39,635 nucleotides of DNA, taken from the IMG/VR virus record IMGVR_UViG_3300011116_001301, positions 1 to 39,635 of that record, one strand, 5' to 3'. The stretch is from a virus. Positions within the stretch are counted from its first letter, which is position 1. The number at the start of each line of letters is the position of its first letter. Made by a program: the position numbers and the translations under genes. Of this stretch, positions 6,634 through 13,544 are shown in pieces. The notes beneath the pieces are model-generated. The model made no database searches and had not been told where the DNA came from. It saw only the letters and a program-made list of their open reading frames with translations.

Positions 6634-7964
6634 AGTTTAGATATGTATGATGTTGATCCTAATAATTTATAGTAGTAATCATCTAATTTATTGATTGCTG
6701 GGTCCAAATATCTTTTATTTAATAAAGCTCTTTTAGATGGTTTAATACCATTAGCTTCTTTATTTTTGCTAATATGGAATATGGTTATATTTTCAGGTTC
6801 GTATCTTTCAATAAAATCAAGAGTTATTTTGGTAAGGGTTTCCATTATATTATATACATCATTTGTATTTAACAAACCTAAACCTTTTTTAATTGTGCTA
6901 TATTCTCTTTCCCATTTATTATCACCTAAATTATAGAATATAACCTCAAATTGATAATCATCTTTACCTGTGAAATTATATATAATTCTTCTATTATTTG
7001 GATCTGAATGTGATGGATCTAATTTATATGAATAAACTTGTCCTTCATTTAAGTTCTTTCCTTCAGTTAGGGATAAGTTTTTAGATTTACCATTTTTATA
7101 TATTATTTTATTATATAATGAACCATCAGAATTATAGTATTTCCAAATACCAACAGGTATTCCGTTTTTATATAAACCCCTAAAATGTAATTGACCATTA
7201 TAATAATATTCCCAATAACCTTCAGCTACCCCATTTTTATATGAACCCTTATATTCTAAATTACCATCACGATCATAATATTCCCACGCACCATCTAACT
7301 CACCATTCTTATATGAAGATTTTATTTCTAAATTACCATCTTCATAATATTCTTCCCAAATACCTTCTTTTTTACCATCAAGCGTATATTGATTGATAGG
7401 CTTACCATTTTTAATTGGTTGCTCTTTATTCCATTTAGCGTATCTGCTATTCTCTCCAGATAAGCCTATCGGTCTAAATAATTTCTTTTTAGGTGTTTCA
7501 GCTTCAGTTAGGGGTAATTCTTTAATCACTTTACTATTTTTATATAATTCTTTACTATGTAATTTACCATTTTCATAATAATACTCCCATATCCCTTCTT
7601 TCTCACCATTTATATATGAACCCTTAGCGAATAATTTACCATCTTCATCATAAAACTCCCATATACCATCTTCTTTACCATTCTTATAATTCCCTTTACC
7701 TAATAATTCACCTGTACTTAAATACTCTTCCCACATACCTTGTTTTACCCCTTTAATAAAGAAACCTTTACCGGATACCATTTCATCGTCAATCCAATCA
7801 TCCCAATAACCTATTGGTTTTCCATCATGCGTATATTGATTTATCTGAACCCCATCAACTATTGGTTGTTCTTTATTCCATTGAAGCCATCTTGATTTCT
7901 CACCAGATAAACCAATAGGAGCGAAAAGCTTTTTCTTTTGTTCTTCGGTAATAATAATCTTCAT
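6630..7964 (-). CDS. MORN/YwqK-repeat protein with duplicated ITEEQKKKLF module
   Basis: A 444-aa protein. It begins MKIIITEEQKKKLFAPIGLS, then has about five MORN-like repeats of the pattern (K/E)(E/D)GxWExYxxxGxLxxKgxYkNG. Near residue 160 a second KKKLFRPIGLSGE module starts another set of about four repeats. A C-terminal domain of about 130 residues has no repeats. Cut-site-like sequences (ITEE, LTEAE, LTEG, LNEG) sit at the module borders, suggesting processing by a prohead protease. The ATG at 7964 was chosen because MKI(I/V)ITEEQ also begins the proteins at 37913 and 38301. The first half is closely similar to the MORN-lysozyme protein at 33455. Likely a packaged protein; target unknown. 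Confidence 0.72.
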   Translation of the reverse strand: MKIIITEEQKKKLFAPIGLSGEKSRWLQWNKEQPIVDGVQINQYTHDGKPIGYWDDWIDDEMVSGKGFFIKGVKQGMWEEYLSTGELLGKGNYKNGKEDGIWEFYDEDGKLFAKGSYINGEKEGIWEYYYENGKLHSKELYKNSKVIKELPLTEAETPKKKLFRPIGLSGENSRYAKWNKEQPIKNGKPINQYTLDGKKEGIWEEYYEDGNLEIKSSYKNGELDGAWEYYDRDGNLEYKGSYKNGVAEGYWEYYYNGQLHFRGLYKNGIPVGIWKYYNSDGSLYNKIIYKNGKSKNLSLTEGKNLNEGQVYSYKLDPSHSDPNNRRIIYNFTGKDDYQFEVIFYNLGDNKWEREYSTIKKGLGLLNTNDVYNIMETLTKITLDFIERYEPENITIFHISKNKEANGIKPSKRALLNKRYLDPAINKLDDYYYKLLGSTSYISKL

Positions 7965-7968
7965 ATTC

Positions 7969-9063
7969 TTATTTTGCCATTGCATATAATTTAGCTAATT
8001 TCTTGATAACAACATCAGCTTCCTTAGCATTATATTCTATTTCTTTTGAGAAGAAATCCTCATTATCTTTATACTTAAATATATTTTTCTGAACCTTTAA
8101 CATAAACTTCATTGGTTCTTGACTTTTTGTCATCATTACTTGGAGCGGTGATAAATCACCAAATACCATTGAAATCATCATACCCATTGTGTTCTTTTGT
8201 AGATTTTCTCTAATATCAGTTAAAAACAAATCCACAACTTCAGACATATCCATTTGTTCAATATCTTCATAACCTTTCATATTGAGATAATATTCAATAT
8301 CATCAATATAGTTGTATAAATCCCAATAGAACTTCTTATATGTCATATTTTTAATTTTATTTAAGTGAATATAAGTTTCATCACTCTTTAAGAAGGCTAA
8401 AAAATCTTTTTTAGTGATACGTTTTGATTGAATTAAAGCAGCAATTTCACTCGGTCTTACCAATGTTTCTGCTAACGAAACAAAGTATATTGAAAAACAA
8501 AACTTAGCTATTGGTTTTATAGGGAAATTGGCATATATAGAACTATTCTGATACTTTGCTACAGCCAATAAGTTATCATATTTACCTTTTGTGTTATCGT
8601 ATCCGTGTTTCAACTCGTGAGTTATTTTAGATACCATAAAATGTTTTTTATTTGTGAAATATTTTTTAATACCATCTCTAATATCTTTATCCGATATTGT
8701 AGGCTCTCCATCATCACCAGGACAATAAAAATTAAACATTAAAGTCAATACATCACTTTTGTTTTTTATTGCTTTAACCCCATCCATTCTAAATGAAGAT
8801 TTAATAGATAAACCAGCTAAAACAATTTCATCAGCCTCAGGATGTGGTTCTACTAATATATTATAAACAATTTCTTTATATACCTCATCACCTATCTTAA
8901 ATGTATCTTTAATCACATTAGGCGTATCCATTTCCTCATCCCTTTCATCCGTTATAATATAGTTAAACTTACCTGAAAGTATTTTGTTATAGATTTCATT
9001 AGCAGTTTCTATTATACCCAATGGAACTCCAAGCGCTTCATTTAATGTATCAATCAATTTCAT
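7969..9063 (-). CDS. HExxH metalloprotein, putative packaged metallopeptidase
   Basis: A 364-aa protein with an HELKH zincin motif (about residues 149-153, in the context KITHELKHGYDN), which fits a Zn-dependent peptidase: the two His bind metal and the Glu activates water. The third ligand is not obvious. It begins MKLIDTLNEALGV, a short helix ending LNE, like a capsid-targeting peptide. A TATTTAT box lies 7 bases before its ATG and a terminator lies just upstream, so it begins a late-type unit with the MORN gene (4 bases apart). A peptidase delivered with the DNA could cleave a host factor or cell-wall peptides. Family assignment beyond HExxH is not possible by eye. Confidence 0.6.
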   Translation of the reverse strand: MKLIDTLNEALGVPLGIIETANEIYNKILSGKFNYIITDERDEEMDTPNVIKDTFKIGDEVYKEIVYNILVEPHPEADEIVLAGLSIKSSFRMDGVKAIKNKSDVLTLMFNFYCPGDDGEPTISDKDIRDGIKKYFTNKKHFMVSKITHELKHGYDNTKGKYDNLLAVAKYQNSSIYANFPIKPIAKFCFSIYFVSLAETLVRPSEIAALIQSKRITKKDFLAFLKSDETYIHLNKIKNMTYKKFYWDLYNYIDDIEYYLNMKGYEDIEQMDMSEVVDLFLTDIRENLQKNTMGMMISMVFGDLSPLQVMMTKSQEPMKFMLKVQKNIFKYKDNEDFFSKEIEYNAKEADVVIKKLAKLYAMAK

Positions 9064-9070
9064 ATAATAT

Positions 9071-9077
9071 ATAAATA
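9071..9077 (-). promoter_or_regulatory. TATTTAT box of the HExxH gene
   Basis: CTATTTATA with a 7-base spacer to the ATG at 9063. Confidence 0.5.
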
Positions 9078-9092
9078 GAAGAGAACATAAAA

Positions 9093-9112
9093 AAACCCCA
9101 ATGAAGGGGTTT
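9093..9112 (-). terminator. Hairpin terminator
   Basis: AAACCCC and GGGGTTT around a 5-base loop, with a T-run on the minus strand. It ends the 9147-10700 transcript. Confidence 0.85.
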
Positions 9113-9146
9113 ATTTCTATCTATATTTTTCATATTCTTTAATGTT

Positions 9147-9482
9147 TTAATAAGTTAAAGTTGTGTCCATTGCAATTGTTTCTGAACGGGTTAAACCACT
9201 ATTTTTGTTATATTCTTCTTCTGTGATAACCGAAAAATGGGTTACATCAATGGCAATCCCATCATAACGATTTCTTGAATTGGAACACTCAAATTGAACC
9301 AAATCACCATATAATATCCCAAAATCAGAAGGTCCTTCAACCCTCATATAAACCACACCTTCTTTGTCTTTTAACCCAATTTTCAAGTAATTTACCCTAC
9401 TCGCGTTTGTTTTACAAGGTTCTTCACACCCACCAACTAATACAATGGATAAAATCCCAATTAAATAAATTATTTTTTTCAT
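9147..9482 (-). CDS. Putative lipoprotein sharing a domain with the HNH protein
   Basis: A 111-aa protein with a type II signal peptide (MKKIIYLIGILSIVLVGGC, Cys at 19). The mature domain, NYLKIGLKDKEG...IDVTHFSVITEEEY, matches the C-terminal domain of the neighbouring HNH protein (YIKVGCNFGIGG...TDVNYFTEITKDEY) in layout and many positions. One gene exports this domain, the other attaches it to a nuclease. Its ATG overlaps the TGA of the 9479-9649 gene. Function unknown. Confidence 0.72.
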   Translation of the reverse strand: MKKIIYLIGILSIVLVGGCEEPCKTNASRVNYLKIGLKDKEGVVYMRVEGPSDFGILYGDLVQFECSNSRNRYDGIAIDVTHFSVITEEEYNKNSGLTRSETIAMDTTLTY

Positions 9483-9649
9483 GTTCTATAAGTTTTTTTG
9501 TTATCAGGGTTTGTTGTTAAAACCCTATTTGATTTCGTTTTTAATGGTTTTCTTGGTTTTTCTTCAGGAATATCCACTTTGGGATACTTGAAACCAGGTG
9601 AGTTCTTAAATAACTCAATCCTGTATGATATATCTTCATTATTTTCCAT
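9479..9649 (-). CDS. Small 56-aa basic protein
   Basis: A short frame beginning MENNEDISYRIELFKNSPGF, rich in Lys, Pro and Asp. It is supported by a perfect TATCTTTG box 4 bases before its ATG and by a 4-base ATGA overlap with the following lipoprotein gene. No motif recognised. Confidence 0.7.
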   Translation of the reverse strand: MENNEDISYRIELFKNSPGFKYPKVDIPEEKPRKPLKTKSNRVLTTNPDNKKTYRT

Positions 9650-9653
9650 ACCA

Positions 9654-9661
9654 CAAAGATA
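9654..9661 (-). promoter_or_regulatory. TAnnTTTG box (TATCTTTG) before the 56-aa gene
   Basis: TATCTTTG, TGGT, then the ATG at 9649. It abuts the stop of the HNH gene. Confidence 0.75.
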
Positions 9662-10381
9662 CTAAATATTTTTCATAATTCCAAAATATTCATCTTTAGT
9701 TATTTCCGTAAAATAATTAACATCCGTAATTATAATTTCAGATTCATCAGATTTATTATTTTTCATTTGAATTAAATTATTATTACTAATTTTGAATATA
9801 CCAGAACCATTAACCCTTAAATGAATATCCCTCACTTCACCACCTATACCAAAATTGCAACCAACTTTAATATAATGTTCGTAGTTTTTAATTAAAACCT
9901 TTTTTGGTTTTTTTGTGGGTTTTTTCGGTTTATTTTCAGGGTTATCAACTAACCTTCGCACTATGGCGGCGGAAAAAGCACAACCTTTTCTTGTTTTGTA
10001 TCCGTTTTCATTTAGTTGTTTAGCTATTTCCGCTAAACTGATATATCCATTTTTTTTAAAGAAATCATCAATAAAGATTTTCGCTGCAATCCATTCAGGG
10101 TTTTCCACCCTATTATTTTTAACACTTTCCCTTCCTTTTAACCTATATTCTTCTGTTAGATTTTGAGGATTACCAAGTTTAACGCCCCTCATTTTAGCAT
10201 TTTTTAACCCTTCTTTAGTTAGTTTTTTATGATTTAAAAAATCCCTATTATGGACTTTACCATGACAAATAACACATAATGGAATAGTTTTAGTTCCACC
10301 TAAACTTCTTGGAACAACATGATGATTATGTATTTCGTAGTCAGATTCACACTCAAAACATTTTATTTTTTTATCACTCAT
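9662..10381 (-). CDS. HNH endonuclease with recombinase-like helical domain
   Basis: A 239-aa protein. Residues 9-50 hold a zinc-bound HNH domain: CFEC...HNHHVVPRSLGG...CVICHGKVH, with two Cys pairs and the His-His catalytic start. Residues 60-150 resemble the helical linker and DNA-binding part of large serine recombinases or of HNH homing enzymes (GYISLAEIAKQLNENGYKTR). The last 75 residues form a domain shared with the adjacent lipoprotein. It probably cuts DNA as a free-standing homing or defence-type nuclease. It follows the 10383-10700 gene by 1 base in the same operon. Confidence 0.78.
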   Translation of the reverse strand: MSDKKIKCFECESDYEIHNHHVVPRSLGGTKTIPLCVICHGKVHNRDFLNHKKLTKEGLKNAKMRGVKLGNPQNLTEEYRLKGRESVKNNRVENPEWIAAKIFIDDFFKKNGYISLAEIAKQLNENGYKTRKGCAFSAAIVRRLVDNPENKPKKPTKKPKKVLIKNYEHYIKVGCNFGIGGEVRDIHLRVNGSGIFKISNNNLIQMKNNKSDESEIIITDVNYFTEITKDEYFGIMKNI

Positions 10382-10382
10382 A

Positions 10383-10700
10383 TTATTTAATTTCTCCTAT
10401 TTTAACCAATTTATCGTAAGAGTTTTGCCAACGCTTTAATGGAATATTTTCCATAGGAACATCCCTATTAGGTTTCTCACCCCTTTTCAGAATATTCACC
10501 ATTACCTGATCTGTCTTACCCATTACAACTTTAACTGATGGCTTCTCTTTATATTTACCAACAGCCTTTAACATTCGTGTCCAAGGCTTTATCACACCCC
10601 TTTCATCAAACATTCTACCATCCAATAAGTATTCCCTACCATCAATCATAACAGCTTGAATATCTTTACCATCCACCTTAACAATTCTTACACTATCCAT
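10383..10700 (-). CDS. Hypothetical 105-aa protein
   Basis: Not recognised. It starts with a beta-rich MDSVRIVKVDGKDIQAVMIDGR and ends with a basic helix region (PLKRWQNSYDKLVKI). It has a perfect TAnnTTTG box and leads the HNH operon; no export signal. Confidence 0.65.
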   Translation of the reverse strand: MDSVRIVKVDGKDIQAVMIDGREYLLDGRMFDERGVIKPWTRMLKAVGKYKEKPSVKVVMGKTDQVMVNILKRGEKPNRDVPMENIPLKRWQNSYDKLVKIGEIK

Positions 10701-10704
10701 ATTA

Positions 10705-10712
10705 CAAAGATA
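10705..10712 (-). promoter_or_regulatory. TAnnTTTG box (TATCTTTG) of the HNH operon
   Basis: TATCTTTG, TAAT, then the ATG at 10700. Confidence 0.75.
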
Positions 10713-10736
10713 AAGAATTATTCTGATAATACCAAA

Positions 10737-10880
10737 TTATTTACGATTTTTAGTGAAACTAATAAATCCCCTGATAATTGAGAGGATGTTACGTTTAGTT
10801 TTAATATTCTTGGTTTTAGGAAATCTACCTTGATTTCCCATTCCATCGTAATCTGTGCAGATAATTTTATTATTTTTCAT
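10737..10880 (-). CDS. Small 47-aa basic protein
   Basis: A Lys/Arg-rich product beginning MKNNKIICTDYDGMGN and ending FISFTKNRK. The ATG at 10880 overlaps the upstream gene's end by 11 bases; longer in-frame starts would lie well inside that gene. It might be a nucleic-acid-binding peptide; no family recognised. Confidence 0.5.
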   Translation of the reverse strand: MKNNKIICTDYDGMGNQGRFPKTKNIKTKRNILSIIRGFISFTKNRK

Positions 10881-11226
10881 TGCAATATATTTCGTCATAA
10901 ACCCTGTCAAATATGGTATCAATTTCTTCCTTATATTTGGGGTCATTTTCAATTAGTTTAGAGATTTCGTCATACATTTTATATCCAAACTTTAAGTCAT
11001 TTAAGTATGTTTGGCAATATGAACCATTTGGATCTTGACTACAATTCAGAGGGGAACAACAACCTTCATTACCACATCCTGAACATACAGGACAATATGG
11101 GGTCTCATCATCCTCATCAAATAAATCCTTACCTTTATAATGTGGGTATTCACGCTCCATCTTATCAATTCCTTCAACCCAAAAGAAACAAACTAAAAGT
11201 AATGTAAGTAATAATAAAGGTATCAT
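10870..11226 (-). CDS. Membrane-anchored Cys-rich protein (CPVCSGCGxxGCC)
   Basis: A 118-aa protein with one N-terminal hydrophobic helix (residues 2-20), then an acidic outer part with YCPVCSGCGNEGCCSPLNC (about residues 50-68). This Cys cluster looks like a metal-binding knuckle and resembles a motif I recall in several phage hypothetical proteins. The ATG at 11226 lies 2 bases after the preceding stop and was chosen over an upstream start inside the neighbour. Probably anchored in the inner membrane; role unknown. Confidence 0.65.
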   Translation of the reverse strand: MIPLLLLTLLLVCFFWVEGIDKMEREYPHYKGKDLFDEDDETPYCPVCSGCGNEGCCSPLNCSQDPNGSYCQTYLNDLKFGYKMYDEISKLIENDPKYKEEIDTIFDRVYDEIYCNEK

Positions 11227-11228
11227 AA

Positions 11229-11399
11229 TTATTTTTTTAATAGAAAATATAAAATTGTTATTAAGGTTGAAACTATTAGTATTGGCATCCAATAAGCCAC
11301 GATAAACTCATATATTGCATAACCAATTACGAATAATATTAAATAAAAACATCCAGCACCATCACCTGAAGGTGGCTCAGGACAACAACAATCTCCCAT
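11229..11399 (-). CDS. Small membrane protein with CCC N-terminus
   Basis: A 56-aa protein starting MGDCCCPEPPSGDGAGCF and followed by two hydrophobic helices (about 18-35 and 37-53). The N-terminal Cys cluster precedes the membrane part, unlike a lipobox. The ATG at 11399 starts just after the stop of the 11401-12000 gene. Function unknown; it may partner the Cys-rich neighbour. Confidence 0.6.
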   Translation of the reverse strand: MGDCCCPEPPSGDGAGCFYLILFVIGYAIYEFIVAYWMPILIVSTLITILYFLLKK

Positions 11400-11400
11400 A

Positions 11401-12000
11401 TTAGAAATGATAACCAAAATTAAAGTTTAAGTCAATGAATGAACCGGGTCCAATAAGATAGAATAACTCTCTAAATCTTGGGTTTCTATTAGGAAATAGA
11501 ACCGGTAATTTCATTCCTTCAGTTATATCCAATGAAAACTTATTACTTTCCCCCAAATAAAACTTTTGTCCTGTTGCAAGTCCAATGAATAAGTATAATG
11601 TTTTATTTTCATCGTAATAATTGTTATTTATATTACCGATACCACCCTTAAAAGTATAAAATGTCTCAAACTTATTTGGAGGCCACCCATAAGGTGTTCT
11701 ATATTTGCGAGATTCAATTGATAGTTGATTACCTCTCCAAGGCAAAAAATAATTCTCATCAGTAAAATAACTTGTAAATGAAAGTAATACTGATTTATTT
11801 TCAGAATAACGCTTTTCAACCCTTACTCTTATTTTACCACCATAGACAATACCTATTGGTTGATTGACGTATAGGGTATAACCTAATTTAGAACTTGAGG
11901 TTGTAGTATCAGGGGTGTTGATAGGTGTAATAACCTTTTCTTGTGCTGATGCAATACCTAACGTGAGGGTAAATAAAATAGCTAAAATTATATTTTTCAT
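11401..12000 (-). CDS. Exported outer-membrane-type protein
   Basis: A 199-aa protein with a signal peptide ending in AsA-QE (MKNIILAILFTLTLGIASAQ). The mature sequence is rich in alternating aromatic strands (YTLYVNQPIGIVYGGKIRVRVEKRY) and ends FNFGYHF with a C-terminal Phe. This is the usual look of a small outer-membrane beta-barrel. A phage product placed in the host outer membrane could alter receptor exposure. It heads a leftward run to 10737 and lies just 17 bases from the tRNA-Met gene. Confidence 0.65.
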   Translation of the reverse strand: MKNIILAILFTLTLGIASAQEKVITPINTPDTTTSSSKLGYTLYVNQPIGIVYGGKIRVRVEKRYSENKSVLLSFTSYFTDENYFLPWRGNQLSIESRKYRTPYGWPPNKFETFYTFKGGIGNINNNYYDENKTLYLFIGLATGQKFYLGESNKFSLDITEGMKLPVLFPNRNPRFRELFYLIGPGSFIDLNFNFGYHF

Positions 12001-12016
12001 AGTTTTTAATATTTTG

Positions 12017-12090
12017 TGGGCCCACTTGGGATCGAACCAAGCACCTACTGATTATGAGTCAGTTGCTCTAACCTAATGAGCTATAGGCCC
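12017..12090 (-). tRNA. tRNA-Met or tRNA-Ile2, anticodon CAT
   Basis: A full cloverleaf can be read on the minus strand: acceptor GGGCCTA/TGGGCCC, D arm with GCTC...GAGC, anticodon arm CTGACTCATAATCAG and T arm CTTGG-TTCGATC-CCAAG. The CCA end is not encoded. CAT could be elongator Met or, if the C is modified to lysidine, Ile. Confidence 0.93.
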
Positions 12091-12095
12091 TTATG

Positions 12096-12167
12096 TAGTC
12101 CCACCAAGAATCGAACTTGGATTACTGGTTTAGAAAACCAGGGCTTTATCCGTTAAGCTATAGGACC
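12096..12167 (-). tRNA. tRNA-Arg, anticodon TCT
   Basis: Acceptor GGTCCTA/TGGGACT (first pair G-U), anticodon stem CTGGT/ACCAG with loop TTTCTAA, and T arm CCAAG-TTCGATT-CTTGG. It reads AGA codons, which are common in AT-rich phage genes. CCA is not encoded. It shares a transcript with tRNA-Met, 5 bases away. Confidence 0.93.
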
Positions 12168-12180
12168 AAATTACTTTTTA

Positions 12181-12209
12181 AGTATATGTATTTTATTTAT
12201 ATTTGTCAA
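12181..12209 (-). promoter_or_regulatory. Sigma70-like promoter of the tRNA pair
   Basis: TTGACA (12209-12204), a 17-base spacer, then TATACT (12186-12181), all on the minus strand. Transcription would begin a few bases before the tRNA-Arg 5' end at 12167. This classical -35/-10 form differs from the TAnnTTTG boxes used by protein genes here. Confidence 0.6.
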
Positions 12210-12301
12210 TTAAAAAACTACATATACACCCAACCGTTATGTGTAAGTGTTAAGTTCATCGTTCTAATCAACATCTCAGTTGAAAATTTTAAAAGAAAAA
12301 C

Positions 12302-12697
12302 CTACCCTAATATATTTTGAACATCTTCTGGTAAATTACTAAACTTAATCAATTTCGCTTTTACTGTTGGTAGGTTATATTTAATAGATTTTTGAATCCT
12401 ATGATTCCCATCCAATATATATTTAATCGTATTATCATCGTTCATAAGAATTAACACTGGATATTGTATATCAGACTTTTCTATCTTCTCAATTTCCTCA
12501 GTATTACCATCCCAACTTAAAACTATCTTTTTGAGTTTTTCAGTATCTATTTCTTGAACTTTAATATCTTTTGTAAAGTCTAATATTTGTCTTAGTGTAA
12601 CCGTTTCTCCATTATGACCAGTCCAAGATGTATCATCCAAACCTTCGTTCAAAAACTCTCGTATGGTTGTTTTAATAATTTTTCTCAAATCTTTCAT
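12302..12697 (-). CDS. ParB/sulfiredoxin-like protein with capsid-targeting-like N-terminus
   Basis: A 131-aa protein. Residues 1-19 (MKDLRKIIKTTIREFLNEG) form a basic amphipathic helix ending LNE-G, like a prohead-protease propeptide. The rest resembles a ParB/Srx fold: IQYPVLILMND then YILDGNHRIQKS (about residues 93-112), the GNHR signature used for nucleotide binding in this superfamily, then VKAKLIKF. It might be a CTP- or ATP-binding or nuclease-like protein ejected with DNA. It lies downstream of the 12709-12918 gene with a TATTTAT box in that gene's end. Confidence 0.6.
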   Translation of the reverse strand: MKDLRKIIKTTIREFLNEGLDDTSWTGHNGETVTLRQILDFTKDIKVQEIDTEKLKKIVLSWDGNTEEIEKIEKSDIQYPVLILMNDDNTIKYILDGNHRIQKSIKYNLPTVKAKLIKFSNLPEDVQNILG

Positions 12698-12708
12698 TGT
12701 TTTATTTT

Positions 12709-12918
12709 TTACATAAATAGTTCATCCAATGTTTTATCACTAATTCTATCTTTAACACTTTCTAATTTTGATATATGTTCATACATTTCTTCTTGCATCA
12801 TATAATCCATAAATTTTTCATAATATCCTTTAGGTAACACTAATATTTTTTCAGGATTAACTAATATTGTTTCAAATACAGGTTTTTCACAACCAATTTC
12901 TAATTCTATTATTTTCAT
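12709..12918 (-). CDS. Hypothetical 69-aa protein
   Basis: Not recognised. It begins MKIIELEIGCEKPVFETI and continues with a helix rich in Met and Glu (YEKFMDYMMQEEMYEHI). An upstream in-frame ATG would read through the end of a tRNA-like element, so the ATG at 12918 is preferred. It is the first coding region after the structured RNA array and may share its transcript. Confidence 0.6.
   Translation of the reverse strand: MKIIELEIGCEKPVFETILVNPEKILVLPKGYYEKFMDYMMQEEMYEHISKLESVKDRISDKTLDELFM
12713..12719 (-). promoter_or_regulatory. TATTTAT box upstream of the ParB-like gene
   Basis: ACTATTTATG lies 15 bases before the ATG at 12697. The spacer is longer than in the other TATTTAT units, so the call is weaker. 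Confidence 0.35.
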
Positions 12919-12944
12919 AACATATTTTTCTTTTAAAATTTTTG

Positions 12945-13045
12945 TAGTCAGAACAGGATTCGAACCTGTAATGGAATCTTGCTTCCAAACCAAGTATTGT
13001 GCGTTACCGAAGGGTTGCTTGGCATCCCTATTCCGCCACCTGACT
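12945..13045 (-). ncRNA. tRNA-like element A (no canonical anticodon arm)
   Basis: On the minus strand: acceptor AGTCAGG/TCTGACT, discriminator A, T arm ACAGG-TTCGAAT-CCTGT directly joined to the acceptor as in tRNA. D arm GCG...CGC with GAAT and GGTAA in the loop, but the loop carries an inserted hairpin (AGGG at 13029-13026 with CCCT at 13014-13011, inner TGC/GCA). The anticodon arm is replaced by two crossing helices: CTTG (12994-12991) with CAAG (12981-12978), and TGGAA (12987-12983) with TTCCA (12976-12972). The second helix alone could also be read as a long variable arm, but no 5-7-5 anticodon arm is then left. Confidence 0.7.
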
Positions 13046-13225
13046 ATTTAATTATTAGCTCTTTAGCATTCTGGTTCCAGCTCCGAGAAAATCCATCTTA
13101 CTTAGCCCACCTCACCGCTGTATGGGAACTAAAGCTTACTAATAATTGAGGATGAGAAATCCCCCGTGTTGTGAGCCAAACCTTGCCATCCTAACTGACC
13201 CCTTTCTCAAGGGAACAACACTTAG
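13046..13225 (-). ncRNA. Structured RNA spacer between elements B and A, with crossing helices
   Basis: The first part (13225-13145) directly follows element B and starts CTAAGTGTTGTTCCC. GTGTTG (13221-13216) can pair with CAACAC (13171-13166), and TGAGAAA (13209-13203) with TTTCTCA (13159-13153), in the order a-b-a'-b', a pseudoknot. The same sequences recur after element E. The second part (about 13144-13050) folds as a hairpin with TTATTAG/CTAATAA, CTTTAG/CTAAAG and TTCC/GGAA helices. No open frame is convincing here. Confidence 0.5.
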
Positions 13226-13328
13226 TAGTTAGGACAGGGTTCGAACCTGTAAGCAGAGGCGGAATCCCATCTTCTGCGAGACTTTTCTAAGTGGGGCGCC
13301 AGCGGTTCCAGATTCCCGCCACCTAACT
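13226..13328 (-). ncRNA. tRNA-like element B (pseudoknot in place of anticodon arm)
   Basis: Acceptor AGTTAGG/CCTAACT (a C-to-T change matched by G-to-A on the other strand relative to the other elements, so the stem covaries), T arm ACAGG-TTCGAAC-CCTGT, D arm GCGG/CCGC with loop GAATCTGGAA. Between D and T arms: GGCG (13300-13297) pairs CGCC (13261-13258), and GCAGA (13277-13273) pairs TCTGC (13257-13253), crossing and abutting without a gap. The loop contains a small ACTT/AAGT hairpin. No normal anticodon arm. Confidence 0.72.
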
Positions 13329-13459
13329 ATGTCACTTTACAATCCAAAGTGTAAGCAGGTTTAGTTGCGGACTTTCCTTCCTGATGGGGGCTCTTTTTTT
13401 ACTCCTATGTAGGGGCAGGTATCCATCATTTTAACACGAAGCCACCGTGTAGCTCATCG
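13329..13459 (-). ncRNA. Structured RNA spacer between elements C and B
   Basis: Three helices can be read on the minus strand: ACACG/CGTGT around a 7-base loop just after element C, TGATGG/CCATCA enclosing a C-rich and A-rich segment, and CACTTT/AAAGTG around GGATTGT near element B. It also contains GGAAAGTCCG, identical to the core of a conserved RNase P RNA block, but the remaining RNase P consensus is absent. No coding frame seen. Confidence 0.4.
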
Positions 13460-13544
13460 TAGTCAGGACAGGACTTGAACCTGTATTCAGGGACTTAAAG
13501 TAAGTAACCCTCTAAGTTTGTATGACAATCAACGTCACCTGACT
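13460..13544 (-). ncRNA. tRNA-like element C (pseudoknot in place of anticodon arm)
   Basis: The shortest copy, 85 bases, close to normal tRNA size. Acceptor AGTCAGG/CCTGACT, D arm TGAC/GTCA with a 7-base loop, T arm ACAGG-TTCAAGT-CCTGT. ACTTA (13517-13513) pairs TAAGT (13497-13493), leaving a 15-base loop in which AGGG (13511-13508) can pair with CCCT (13492-13489), directly abutting the first helix. Without the second helix it would be an anticodon stem with a loop more than twice the usual size. Confidence 0.7.

Noticed and set aside
12117-12320. Rightward 67-codon frame near the tRNAs
   Set aside because: It runs through the tRNA-Arg gene and has no independent support.
13380-13410. RNase P RNA, from GGAAAGTCCG on the minus strand
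   Set aside because: Only this 10-base core matches. The rest of the conserved block and its pairing partner near the 3' end are missing.
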